Shown here: piece by piece, positions 56,310-64,000 of the stretch
Layout of the letters: every line of letters begins with the position of its first letter
How positions within the stretch are numbered: the first letter of the stretch is position 1
Assembly: GCF_005885815.1 (NCBI RefSeq)
Contig: NZ_CP040602.1
Coordinates: forward strand, 1,255,630-1,319,629
Reading direction: 5' to 3'
DNA: 64,000 bases
DNA from: Thiomicrorhabdus sediminis
GTDB taxonomy: Bacteria > Pseudomonadota > Gammaproteobacteria > Thiomicrospirales > Thiomicrospiraceae
Translations under genes and position numbers: made by a program
The notes under the pieces: generated by a model
What the model saw: the letters and a program-made list of their open reading frames with translations, nothing else
What the model was told of the DNA's origin: nothing
The model's database searches: none

Positions 56310-56409
56310 GAGCCCTATTATAGGGGAGATTATTCGTCAATTTACGAAAAAAACCCTCATAACGAGGGCTTAATTGAATTTATAAAGGTTTACTTAGTCG
56401 ATTAAGAGT

Positions 56410-57726
56410 TCAATCCTCGGACTTAAGGCGATTGATGCCTAGCATCTTCATAATATATTTTTGGTAAACCGGCTCAGAATTACCAGACTTCATATTACGA
56501 ATAAAATACTTCTCGAAGGCGATCTTGGCTAAATGCACCCACTTGCCTTTTTTTGCCCATGTCAGATTACGTGGCGGAATTTGCGGCAAGGCAACGAACG
56601 CCGCGCCATTATCACCCATGTCCGCCAGACACACCGTATTCCATGTAGGTTCCTCATGCGGTTCTTTTCCAGCGATATTAGCTTCGATATTATGACAAAT
56701 CGCGGTTACCATCGATTCAATCATCAAACCGGTTTTCGGCGTACCGCAGGGCACCGGACATGTGCTATCGACCGGTGGAATCGCAATCCCCACACCCAAT
56801 GCATAAATATTATGGTAGGTCGGGTTACGGCTGAACTGGTCAACCTTAACGAAGCCTCGCGGATTGACCAAGGGGCCGCCCATTTTTTCAGGGTCGGCAT
56901 CAACCATTTCCTGCAGGAACTTGGTACCTTTGAATGCCGGCAACATCATCGAATAACTAAAGGGCAATTCATGCTGTTTGATAACCTCACCTTGAGCATT
57001 ATACTCATCGACAAACATCATGCCCTGTTCAATCTTGCTCACTTTGGCATTACAGATCCAATTAATATGACGCTGACGCATCTCCGATTCCATCAAACCT
57101 TTGGAATCACCGACACCGCCCAACCCCAAATGACCGATATAAGGCTCGGCGGTCACAAAGGTCATCGGTACCTTGTTACGGATTTTGCGCTTACGCAGCT
57201 CGGTTTCCATAATCATGGCAAACTCATAGGCTGGCCCGAAACAGGATGCTCCTTGTACCGCACCGACCACAATCGGCCCCGGGTTAGCACAAAACTCTTC
57301 CCATTGTTCAAAAGCCTCCACGGCATGAGGCGTGGTACAGACCGAAACCGTATGGCCACCGGAATGCTTTGGTCCAAGCCCCGGCACTTCATCAAACGCC
57401 AATGCAGGCCCGGTTGCCAATACCAGATAGTCGTAATCCATAACACTGCCGTCGTTAAGCGTGATCTGATTATTATCCGGATCCATTGCCGTGACTGTAT
57501 TGTGATAAAACTCGATACCTTTTCTGGTCAATCTAGGTTCAAGCTTAAAGCTGATGTCTTCAGGCTTACGCCAACCAACCGCAACCCAAGGATTTGACGG
57601 TACAAAGGTAAAATCCTCTACCGCACTAACCACTTTCACTGTATGCCCTTTATCCAAGTGTTTACGAATATCGTAAGACATAGGTAAACCACCGGTACTC
57701 GCTCCAACCACAACCACTGTTGCCAT
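56410..57726 (-). CDS. sqr: Sulfide:quinone oxidoreductase
   Basis: A 438-residue membrane-associated flavoprotein of the two-dinucleotide-binding fold that oxidises sulfide to sulfur or polysulfide and reduces quinone. The N-terminal VVVVGASTGG binds FAD. Redox cysteines expected of SQR are present: Cys130 (VCTTPHA), Cys162 (SCFGPAYEF) and Cys327 in CPVPCGTPKTG, with Cys323 nearby. DYDYLVLATGP and NIYALGVG are further FAD motifs. The C-terminal basic amphipathic part likely attaches to the membrane. The subtype of SQR is undetermined. AAGGGGAG precedes the ATG. Confidence 0.9.
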   Translation of the reverse strand: MATVVVVGASTGGLPMSYDIRKHLDKGHTVKVVSAVEDFTFVPSNPWVAVGWRKPEDISFKLEPRLTRKGIEFYHNTVTAMDPDNNQITLNDGSVMDYDYLVLATGPALAFDEVPGLGPKHSGGHTVSVCTTPHAVEAFEQWEEFCANPGPIVVGAVQGASCFGPAYEFAMIMETELRKRKIRNKVPMTFVTAEPYIGHLGLGGVGDSKGLMESEMRQRHINWICNAKVSKIEQGMMFVDEYNAQGEVIKQHELPFSYSMMLPAFKGTKFLQEMVDADPEKMGGPLVNPRGFVKVDQFSRNPTYHNIYALGVGIAIPPVDSTCPVPCGTPKTGLMIESMVTAICHNIEANIAGKEPHEEPTWNTVCLADMGDNGAAFVALPQIPPRNLTWAKKGKWVHLAKIAFEKYFIRNMKSGNSEPVYQKYIMKMLGINRLKSED

Positions 57727-57776
57727 CTGAACTCCCCTTTGAAAACAATAGAAAACGCTAAATAAACAAAAAATAC

Positions 57777-57793
57777 CATAACTAAAAGTTATG
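57777..57793. repeat. Perfect 7-3-7 palindrome upstream of sqr
   Basis: CATAACT-AAA-AGTTATG is a perfect inverted repeat 51 bases before the sqr start. Size and place suit an operator for a dimeric regulator. The rest of the 57727-58091 gap between the divergent sqr and mfd genes is AT-rich; a small CTCGA/TCGAG dyad (57979-57997) lies on the mfd side and I see no further gene. Confidence 0.45.
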
Positions 57794-58091
57794 CAAAAAG
57801 GCGCAATAAAACCTTAAACAGCAATAACTTATCGATAATACACAAACTAACATTTTTACCGCTTCAAGGAATAATAAAAATTACTTATAACATTAAAATA
57901 TCGTCACAAAACAGAACAAAACTTAATCCAAATCAATATTGCCTTGTCAACATACATATGAGAGCCAAAAAACCTTATCTCGATAAACTTTTTCGAGTTC
58001 TCAGCCATTTACTGATTTTTGATCACGGTCTGGTTTAAAATACAGGCTATTTGCAAAATTCAATTAATAGATTCACAACCACAACAATCTC

Positions 58092-61000
58092 ATGAAAGCT
58101 CTAAGCAACCTATTCCAAACCGCCTCCATCACTCTTAAAGGTCATCGATCCTACTGGGCACCATTAAATGCTGCCGAAAGCGCTCTGGCCATTGCCAACA
58201 AGGTCAAATCCAGTGACTCTCTTAACGTGGTATTGACCGCCAACTCTCAACAAGCCAGCCAACTACAGGAGAATCTGGGCTTTTTTCTTGGCAGTGAGAT
58301 TGAAATTCTCAATTTTCCGGAATGGGAAACCTTGCCTTATGATCGCTTCTCACCGCATCAGGACATTATCTCCGAGCGTTTAAAAACCTTGTATCGCCTG
58401 CCACAGCTACATAAAGGCGTATTGATTGTGCCGCTAGCGAACATGATGCAGAAAGTGGTGCCGCACGATTTCTTGCAAAAATTCAGTTTCTTGCTCAACA
58501 GTGGTGACACTTTAGATACCGAGGTTTTCTGCCAACAGTTAGAATCCGGCGGCTATCAGCGTGTCGGCCAAGTCTATGAACATGGCGAGTTTGCTTTGCG
58601 TGGTGCGATTATCGATCTATTCCCGATGGGCAGCAAAACCCCTTACCGGATTGATCTGTTTGATGATGAAGTCGAATCGATCCGCAGTTTTGACCCGCAA
58701 AGCCAGCGCTCCATCGAACAGATTGCCAATATTGAGTTATTACCGGCCAAAGAGTACAACTTGAATAAAGACGGCATTGACCTGTTCAAACAGCAGTTCA
58801 AAACCTACTTTGGCGAAGACGCAAGTCGTGCGCAACTCTATGAGAGCGTCAGCCAAGCTCAGAACATCGGCGGTCTGGAGTACTATCTACCGTTGTTTCA
58901 TGACCAGCTCAACACTCTATTCGATTATTTGCCCAAAGACAGTCTGTTTTTCGACTTTACCTTGCAGCAGCAAACTCAAAGCAATGAAGACAATCAATTG
59001 AACGATCTATTGCAATCGGTGTTTAAAGACTACGATGAGCGTTATCAGATCGGTCAGCACAACCCGGATTTTCCACTGATCAAACCTCAGGATCTATTAC
59101 TTTGTGCAGACGATTTTTTAATCCAGCTCAAAGCCTATCACCGCATTGTATTGCAGCCGGTCTGCTCGGCCAAAACCAGCAGCACTTTTGACTGCAAGCC
59201 TTTACCGGACCTGACGGTACAATCGCAAAGCGAATATCCGCTGGCCAAACTAAATGCGTTTATCGACCGTTATCAAAAACCGATTGTTTTCTGCGCTGAG
59301 ACCACCGGGCGTCGAGAAAGCCTGTTAAGCCTGCTGAGCAAGCATAAAATCCGTCCGGCAGTGCTCGATAACTGGAATCAGGCCAGTGAGCAATTAAACG
59401 ATACGAAAAAACAGATCAGCATTATTGTCGGCCCCTTAGAGCAGTCGATTCACTGCGACCGCTTCAGTGTGATTTCCGAAACCCAGATCCTTGGGCAGAC
59501 CGTTGTTCAAAAACGCCGTCGCAAACGCACTAAGCACAACGACTTTGACACCGCCGTCAGCAATTTGGTGGAGCTTGAAGAAGGTCACCCTATTGTTCAT
59601 ATCGACCACGGTGTAGGACGTTATCAAGGTTTGCAAACCATCGAAATACAAGGTGAGGCCAAAGAGTTCCTAATGATTGAATATGCCGGTGAGGCCAAAC
59701 TCTATGTACCGGTCAGCTCATTGCATTTGGTCAGCCGCTACACCGGCACCACACCGGAAACCGCACCACTGCACAAGTTGGGTAGCGATAAATGGGAAAA
59801 AGCGAAGAAAAAAGCCGCCGAAAAGGTACGCGATGTTGCCGCAGAATTGTTAGATGTCTATGCACAGCGCGCCGCACGTCCGGGTTACGAGTTCCAAACG
59901 CCTGAGGAGGCTTATCAACGTTTTGCCGCCAGCTTTCCATTTGAAGAAACCCCAGACCAGCAACAAGCGATTGAGGCCGTGCTGAATGATATGCATTCAC
60001 CTCGACCGATGGATCGTCTTGTATGCGGCGATGTCGGCTTCGGTAAAACGGAAGTCGCCATGCGCGCTGCATTTGTCGCGGCCTATGATGGTAAACAGGT
60101 GGCGATGCTGGTACCGACCACCCTGCTTGCTCATCAACACTGGGAGAACTTCTCCAGCCGTTTTGCCGATTGGCCGATTCGCGTTGAGGTGTTGTCGCGT
60201 TTTCAAACCGCAAAACAACAAAAGCAGACTCTGGAAGCCCTCAAGGAAGGCAAGATCGATATCATTATCGGCACCCATAAACTCATACAGAAAAGCGTCG
60301 ATTATCAGCACCTCGGTTTGATTATCATCGATGAAGAACACCGCTTTGGCGTGCGCCAGAAAGAACAGCTGAAAAAGATGCGTACCGAAGTCGATGTCTT
60401 GACCATGACGGCGACCCCGATTCCTAGAACGCTGAATATGGCAATGAACGATTTGCGCGATCTATCGGTAATCGCCACACCACCGGCGAAACGTCTAGCG
60501 GTACAAACCTTCGTCCAGCAATGGAATGATGACGTAGTGCGCGAAGCCAGCTTACGTGAGATCCGTCGTGGTGGTCAGGTCTATATCCTGTTTAATCAGG
60601 TCGATCGCATTGAACAGATGGTCGAGCATATTGAACAACTCCTGCCCGAAGCCAAAGTCACCTACGCTCATGGCCAGATGCATGAACGTGAATTGGAATC
60701 GGTCATGGAGAACTTCTACCACCGTCGTTTCAACATTCTGGTTTGCACCACCATTATTGAAACCGGTATCGATATCCCTACCGCCAACACCATTCTGATT
60801 CATCGCGCGGATAAGTTCGGACTGGCGCAACTGCATCAATTGCGTGGTCGTGTCGGCCGCTCACACCACAAGGCTTATGCCTATATGTTCACCGGAGACA
60901 AGGCCAGCGTCACCAAGGATGCCGAAAAAAGACTTACAGCGATCGCCAAGCATGACACGCTGGGTGCCGGATTTATGCTTGCCAGCCACGACTTGGAAAT

Positions 61001-61580
61001 CCGCGGTGCCGGTGAACTGTTAGGCGACGGTCAGTCGGGACAGATCCAGGAAATCGGTTTTGGTCTATACAGCGAACTGCTGGAACGAGCGGTCAAGGCA
61101 TTGAAATCGGGTAAACAACCGGAATTGAACGCCAGTTTACATAGCACTACCGAAGTCGACTTGGGCGCCCCTGCTTTGATTCCTGAAGACTACCTTCCCG
61201 ATGTACACAGTCGTCTGGTTTTCTACAAGCGTATTGCCAGTGCTGAAACAAAATCCGACCTGCGTGAATTAGAAGTTGAGATGATTGATCGTTTCGGCCT
61301 GCTTCCGGATCAAGTGAAAACCTTATTCGCCGCCACTCAAGTCAAGCTTGTGGTCGAACCGGTAGGAATTATCAAACTTGATGCCAACGACAGTTCGATT
61401 CGTATTCAGTTTAATCAACAGCCTGACATTGACCCAATGAAACTGATTCAACTGATACAATCTCAACCTAAGCACTATCAATTAAAAGGCCAAACGGAGC
61501 TGGTATTTTTCGATACAATGCCAACAATTGAACAACGTATTGCAGCGCTTGAATTGATTTTACGTTCAATTAAAAATTAG
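58092..61580 (+). CDS. mfd: Transcription-repair coupling factor Mfd
   Basis: Mfd displaces stalled RNA polymerase and recruits UvrA. The 1162-residue protein matches E. coli in length. Order: an N-terminal UvrB-like module (1-340), domain D3, the RNA-polymerase interaction domain (about 490-560, with VHIDHGVGRYQGL), the RecG-like translocase with Walker A GDVGFGKTEVAM (about 645-656), DEEH (about 748) and the LHQLRGRVGRS region, and the C-terminal D7 UvrA-masking domain. It is followed by csiV three bases after its stop. Confidence 0.97.
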   Translation: MKALSNLFQTASITLKGHRSYWAPLNAAESALAIANKVKSSDSLNVVLTANSQQASQLQENLGFFLGSEIEILNFPEWETLPYDRFSPHQDIISERLKTLYRLPQLHKGVLIVPLANMMQKVVPHDFLQKFSFLLNSGDTLDTEVFCQQLESGGYQRVGQVYEHGEFALRGAIIDLFPMGSKTPYRIDLFDDEVESIRSFDPQSQRSIEQIANIELLPAKEYNLNKDGIDLFKQQFKTYFGEDASRAQLYESVSQAQNIGGLEYYLPLFHDQLNTLFDYLPKDSLFFDFTLQQQTQSNEDNQLNDLLQSVFKDYDERYQIGQHNPDFPLIKPQDLLLCADDFLIQLKAYHRIVLQPVCSAKTSSTFDCKPLPDLTVQSQSEYPLAKLNAFIDRYQKPIVFCAETTGRRESLLSLLSKHKIRPAVLDNWNQASEQLNDTKKQISIIVGPLEQSIHCDRFSVISETQILGQTVVQKRRRKRTKHNDFDTAVSNLVELEEGHPIVHIDHGVGRYQGLQTIEIQGEAKEFLMIEYAGEAKLYVPVSSLHLVSRYTGTTPETAPLHKLGSDKWEKAKKKAAEKVRDVAAELLDVYAQRAARPGYEFQTPEEAYQRFAASFPFEETPDQQQAIEAVLNDMHSPRPMDRLVCGDVGFGKTEVAMRAAFVAAYDGKQVAMLVPTTLLAHQHWENFSSRFADWPIRVEVLSRFQTAKQQKQTLEALKEGKIDIIIGTHKLIQKSVDYQHLGLIIIDEEHRFGVRQKEQLKKMRTEVDVLTMTATPIPRTLNMAMNDLRDLSVIATPPAKRLAVQTFVQQWNDDVVREASLREIRRGGQVYILFNQVDRIEQMVEHIEQLLPEAKVTYAHGQMHERELESVMENFYHRRFNILVCTTIIETGIDIPTANTILIHRADKFGLAQLHQLRGRVGRSHHKAYAYMFTGDKASVTKDAEKRLTAIAKHDTLGAGFMLASHDLEIRGAGELLGDGQSGQIQEIGFGLYSELLERAVKALKSGKQPELNASLHSTTEVDLGAPALIPEDYLPDVHSRLVFYKRIASAETKSDLRELEVEMIDRFGLLPDQVKTLFAATQVKLVVEPVGIIKLDANDSSIRIQFNQQPDIDPMKLIQLIQSQPKHYQLKGQTELVFFDTMPTIEQRIAALELILRSIKN

Positions 61581-61615
61581 GCTTGCCAATTCAATATCCA
61601 ACGGAATTAAATTTA

Positions 61616-62314
61616 ATGCTTTACCAACAATTTCAAAACATTAAGATCAATACTAAAAGCAAAATCAAACTTTTAGCTCACGCAGTTAGCTATGCTTTTT
61701 TAATGCTGTTTGCAAGCCATGCAGCACAAGCAAATTCCGAACAAGCCAGTTATAAAATTGAAGTGATTGTTTTTGAAAGCCTGGCTTTAAAAGGTTGGAC
61801 CGAAGAATACTGGCCTGAAGAAATAGAGCACCCAATTATTGAAAACAGCACACCATTATCCAGCAAAGACAAGCCGCCTTTATGGTTAAGCCTGCAAGAT
61901 CGGGACATGAATGACAATGCGGCAAAACTAAGCAAACGCGGCTACCGCGTACTGTTTCACCAGGCCTGGTCACAACTGGCGCCAAGCAACTCCAACGCCC
62001 CTACCGTGATGATCGAAAACGAATCGCAATATGGCACAACCATGCTCGGTACGGTCCGCCTGTATAAAACACGCTTTGCTCATGTCGATTTCGATTTGGA
62101 ATTTGACCGTCGCATTCCGGACAAGATCCTCAACCAGTTTCTCGAAAAGCAAAACCTCGCTAACACGATAGTGAGTAACAATATGGACAGTAGCAACGTA
62201 CCACAGAACTGGGCGTTTCATTTAAGCGATTCACGAAAAATCAAACCGGGCGAGCTGCACTATATCGACCACCCGCTATTTGGCATTCTGGTGCAAATCA
62301 GCACACTGAATTAA
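61616..62314 (+). CDS. csiV: CsiV-family exported protein
   Basis: A 232-residue exported protein. The family (CsiV, peptidoglycan-binding in Vibrio cholerae) is recognised from YKIEVIVFESLALKGWTEEYWPEE after the signal peptide, the LxxRGYRVLFHQAWSQ motif, GTVRLYKTRFAHVDFDLEF and the C-terminal LHYIDHPLFGILVQI. Position directly after mfd is conserved in gammaproteobacteria. I prefer the ATG at 61616; a TTG at 61583 in the same frame would place 11 residues before it. Neither has a strong ribosome-binding site. Peptidoglycan binding here is inferred. Confidence 0.85.
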   Translation: MLYQQFQNIKINTKSKIKLLAHAVSYAFLMLFASHAAQANSEQASYKIEVIVFESLALKGWTEEYWPEEIEHPIIENSTPLSSKDKPPLWLSLQDRDMNDNAAKLSKRGYRVLFHQAWSQLAPSNSNAPTVMIENESQYGTTMLGTVRLYKTRFAHVDFDLEFDRRIPDKILNQFLEKQNLANTIVSNNMDSSNVPQNWAFHLSDSRKIKPGELHYIDHPLFGILVQISTLN

Positions 62315-62334
62315 ATCAGAGCAGCAATCTGTTA

Positions 62335-63246
62335 TTAGCTCAATTGATAAGCAAAGGATTCATTTTGCCAGGTAATGGCTACAGATAGACCGCTGTATTT
62401 TGCAGGAATATCTTCCTGTAACTGATAAAAGCCGGCAATACTGATCAGTTCCGGCTCGAAACTATAGGCCTTGATACAGACTTCCGCATCAGCCTTTTCT
62501 TCATTATTGGCGGCATAGGCTTTACCCATCAAGGCGCCGCCGATATGAATGCTTCCATCCGCAATCACCTCGGCTCCGGCTTCAACATCACCGAGAATCA
62601 CCAAATCTCGTCCTTGTGCATAAACCTGCTCACCGGCAACAACGCTTTTGTAGTGAATCAGAGGAGATCTGCTATCAATCGATTCGACAGTGGCCAAGCC
62701 TTCGACCTCAGCTGATTCTATCGTCTTGCTAAGGTTTTGTTGCGAATTTAACTGCTCAAGCAGTAGCGCATTTAACGCTTGCGGAGACTCTTCAGCGGGA
62801 TCGGACTGCTGCGCATGACAGTGCTCAGAAAACAGTGCCAGCCCGGCATAAGCCGCTTGCTCGGCAAGTCCAAGGTTATGACTTTGCAGACCAATCGGAA
62901 GAAAATTATATTGCCTTGATAACTCAACGAGCTGAGCCAGAAACATCGGCTCGATATTTTCATCCTGTAAATCAAGTACACAAGGCACAAAATACAGCGG
63001 CTCCTCACTTGTTGGTTCCGCTTCATCAGGCATAATCGGCAACCCCATGCCTCTGCCGTTTTGACTAACCGACTGCTCACTTACCGCCTGGGCAATCTTG
63101 GCACTGAGCCTTTGCTGGTCGGCACTGTTCCGGTAGGCATCCAATTGCTCTGCAATCGATTTAAGGTCTTTACCTACAACCTGAATAATCGCCAGAGAAA
63201 AGTGGGCTCTATCAATACTAACTTGAACTGAAATGTTATCGGTCAC
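62335..63246 (-). CDS. minC: Septum-site determining protein MinC
   Basis: MinC blocks FtsZ ring formation away from midcell when recruited by MinD. The N-terminal FtsZ-inhibiting domain (about 1-105) includes FVPCVLDLQDENIE, and the C-terminal beta-helix domain (about 195-303) shows GDVEAGAEVIADGSIHIGGALMGKAYA followed by FEPELISIAGFYQL, the surface that binds MinD. A linker of about 70 residues separates them, longer than in E. coli. It starts with GTG. No minD or minE follows: the next gene is the convergent csiV. Confidence 0.9.
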   Translation of the reverse strand: MTDNISVQVSIDRAHFSLAIIQVVGKDLKSIAEQLDAYRNSADQQRLSAKIAQAVSEQSVSQNGRGMGLPIMPDEAEPTSEEPLYFVPCVLDLQDENIEPMFLAQLVELSRQYNFLPIGLQSHNLGLAEQAAYAGLALFSEHCHAQQSDPAEESPQALNALLLEQLNSQQNLSKTIESAEVEGLATVESIDSRSPLIHYKSVVAGEQVYAQGRDLVILGDVEAGAEVIADGSIHIGGALMGKAYAANNEEKADAEVCIKAYSFEPELISIAGFYQLQEDIPAKYSGLSVAITWQNESFAYQLS

Positions 63247-63281
63247 CTGATGCCTGATCCATAATAAACAAGAGATTTTGC

Positions 63282-63310
63282 AGTCTACAAGAGCCCTTCT
63301 AATCCGTCAA
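63282..63310 (-). promoter_or_regulatory. Sigma-70 promoter of minC
   Basis: On the minus strand TTGACG (63310-63305) and TAGACT (63287-63282) are 17 bases apart, 36 bases before the GTG of minC. Confidence 0.6.
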
Positions 63311-63353
63311 TATCAAGCTTTAAGCGATCGCGTTTTATTTATATTTTCATTTT

Positions 63354-63423
63354 TTACCACGATCTCACAAAGACAATATAAAACAGCTAGATAGCTGACA
63401 AGGCGCTGCCAACAGGTTAAAAT
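63354..63423 (+). promoter_or_regulatory. Two tandem sigma-70 promoter candidates of the DUF3087 gene
   Basis: TTACCA-17-TATAAA (63354-63382) and CTGACA-17-TAAAAT (63395-63423) both face the gene at 63492. The second matches the consensus at five of six positions in each box. Confidence 0.55.
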
Positions 63424-63491
63424 CATCGCCAGTTTTTCAATCGCAAGCACTCTCCAAAGAGAAAGCCAAACAAAACAAATAGGGTCGTTTC

Positions 63492-64000
63492 ATGTTTCAA
63501 CTAGAAAATATTGATGCCGTTGAATATCGTAAGAAAACACGCCAGGCAACCATTAAAATCATGGCACTGTTTATCGTTATCGGTTTTATTACCGCAACCC
63601 TAGCGGTTGAATGGTTTGGCGCATACTCCAATAACAAATTGGTATTGAACTTTATCGGCGCCTTTATCGGTTTGATGATTACCGCAATGATTGTCAAAAC
63701 GTTTTTTGCCGATAAGGCATGGATGAAAGAAGCCATCTATTCTTGGCGACTAAAACGCCATTTGATGATGATCACCAATAAAATCAGACCGATTCAAGAA
63801 GCCGCTCAACACAACGACAGTAATGCATTGAAAGTGATGCGTTTTTATCATCTCGGGTTACAGCAGATGCATAAGCTTGAAGACAACAATGCCGCCTTGC
63901 TGGATATCAAAGCTGAAATAAAAGAGCTGGAAGACAAAATCAATGAACTGGGCTTAGAGGCGAATCAAGACCACTTCGATCCTAGCTGGATTGAATCCTA
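63492..64000 (+). CDS. DUF3087-family membrane protein (cut by window edge)
   Basis: The first 169 residues of a DUF3087 protein, a family of unknown function in Pseudomonas and relatives. Two hydrophobic helices (about 22-45 and 52-72) are followed by a cytoplasmic helical, Leu- and Glu-rich part that may be coiled coil (about 120-155). Several charged residues (VEYRKKTR) precede the first helix. The frame is open at the right edge. It is divergent from minC. Confidence 0.8.
   Translation, partial: MFQLENIDAVEYRKKTRQATIKIMALFIVIGFITATLAVEWFGAYSNNKLVLNFIGAFIGLMITAMIVKTFFADKAWMKEAIYSWRLKRHLMMITNKIRPIQEAAQHNDSNALKVMRFYHLGLQQMHKLEDNNAALLDIKAEIKELEDKINELGLEANQDHFDPSWIES

Noticed and set aside
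56533..57597. A 354-codon open frame on the plus strand inside sqr
   Set aside because: It lies fully antisense to a well-supported gene, its composition is rich in His, Arg and Thr as expected for a reverse-strand shadow, and it shows no domain or ribosome-binding site.
57795..57812. Sigma-54-like sequence (TTGCGC...TTGCA) upstream of sqr
   Set aside because: The -24 element lacks the invariant GG and the spacing to the -12 GC is one base short.
1..64000. tRNA genes, CRISPR arrays, transposons, prophage or attachment sites
   Set aside because: I looked through all gaps longer than about 100 bases and saw no cloverleaf-like sequence, regularly spaced repeats, transposase or integrase.

Overview
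The window is chromosomal DNA from a gammaproteobacterium, most likely a sulfur-oxidising chemolithoautotroph related to Thiomicrorhabdus, Hydrogenovibrio or Thiomicrospira. The clues are classical gammaproteobacterial gene orders (frr-uppS-cdsA-rseP-bamA-skp-lpxD-fabZ-lpxA-lpxB-rnhB; rpsB-tsf-pyrH-frr divergent from map-glnD; yffB-like-dapE; mfd-csiV), a sulfide:quinone oxidoreductase, a small periplasmic c-type cytochrome, and a moderate base composition. The genus is my inference and cannot be proven from this window. I see no tRNA, rRNA, CRISPR, prophage or insertion sequence, so this is mostly core genome.

Layout. 1-3.5 kb: pyrG (cut by the window edge), tilS and accA on the minus strand. 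3.8-8.4 kb: a DUF481 outer-membrane protein, ycaO, a monoheme cytochrome, an unknown periplasmic protein and a UspA protein. 8.6-11.4 kb: tsaB and a YoaA/DinG-type helicase. 11.7-12 kb: a stand-alone zinc-independent L36 gene with a clear promoter and terminator. 12-26.6 kb: cheV, then the long minus-strand envelope/lipid A/translation block from rnhB back to rpsB; dxr is absent from its usual place. 27-33.9 kb: map, glnD, a VOC protein, dapD, an ArsC-like protein, dapE and a small membrane protein. 34-39.7 kb: an SNF-family Na+ symporter, murB, a START-domain protein, an MscS-type channel and nagZ. 40-44.6 kb: a MOSC protein behind a Pho-box-like sequence, then an operon of a peptide-binding lipoprotein, a YkuD-fold L,D-transpeptidase homolog without a signal peptide, and two Opp/Dpp-type permeases. 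44.6-48.4 kb: a TolC-family protein, a CYTH protein, cysM and a UbiA-family prenyltransferase. 48.8-51.5 kb: a large chemoreceptor with a poly-HAMP array. 51.6-57.7 kb: an ABC-F protein, lolD, a single lolC/E, a TRIC-type channel and sqr. 58-64 kb: mfd, csiV, an isolated minC, and a DUF3087 gene cut by the right edge.

Functional picture. The genes serve envelope assembly (BamA, Skp, LolCD, LpxABD, MurB, MinC), translation (RpsB, Tsf, Frr, Map, L36B, TilS, TsaB), nitrogen sensing (GlnD), lysine/diaminopimelate synthesis (DapD, DapE), chemotaxis (CheV, chemoreceptor) and sulfide oxidation (SQR). The best candidate for an under-described system is at 38.6-44.6 kb. A peptide importer operon contains a YkuD protein that appears cytoplasmic, and nagZ lies close by. 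I read this as a possible murein-peptide import and recycling locus, with the YkuD protein acting as a cytosolic L,D-carboxypeptidase like ElsL of Acinetobacter baumannii.
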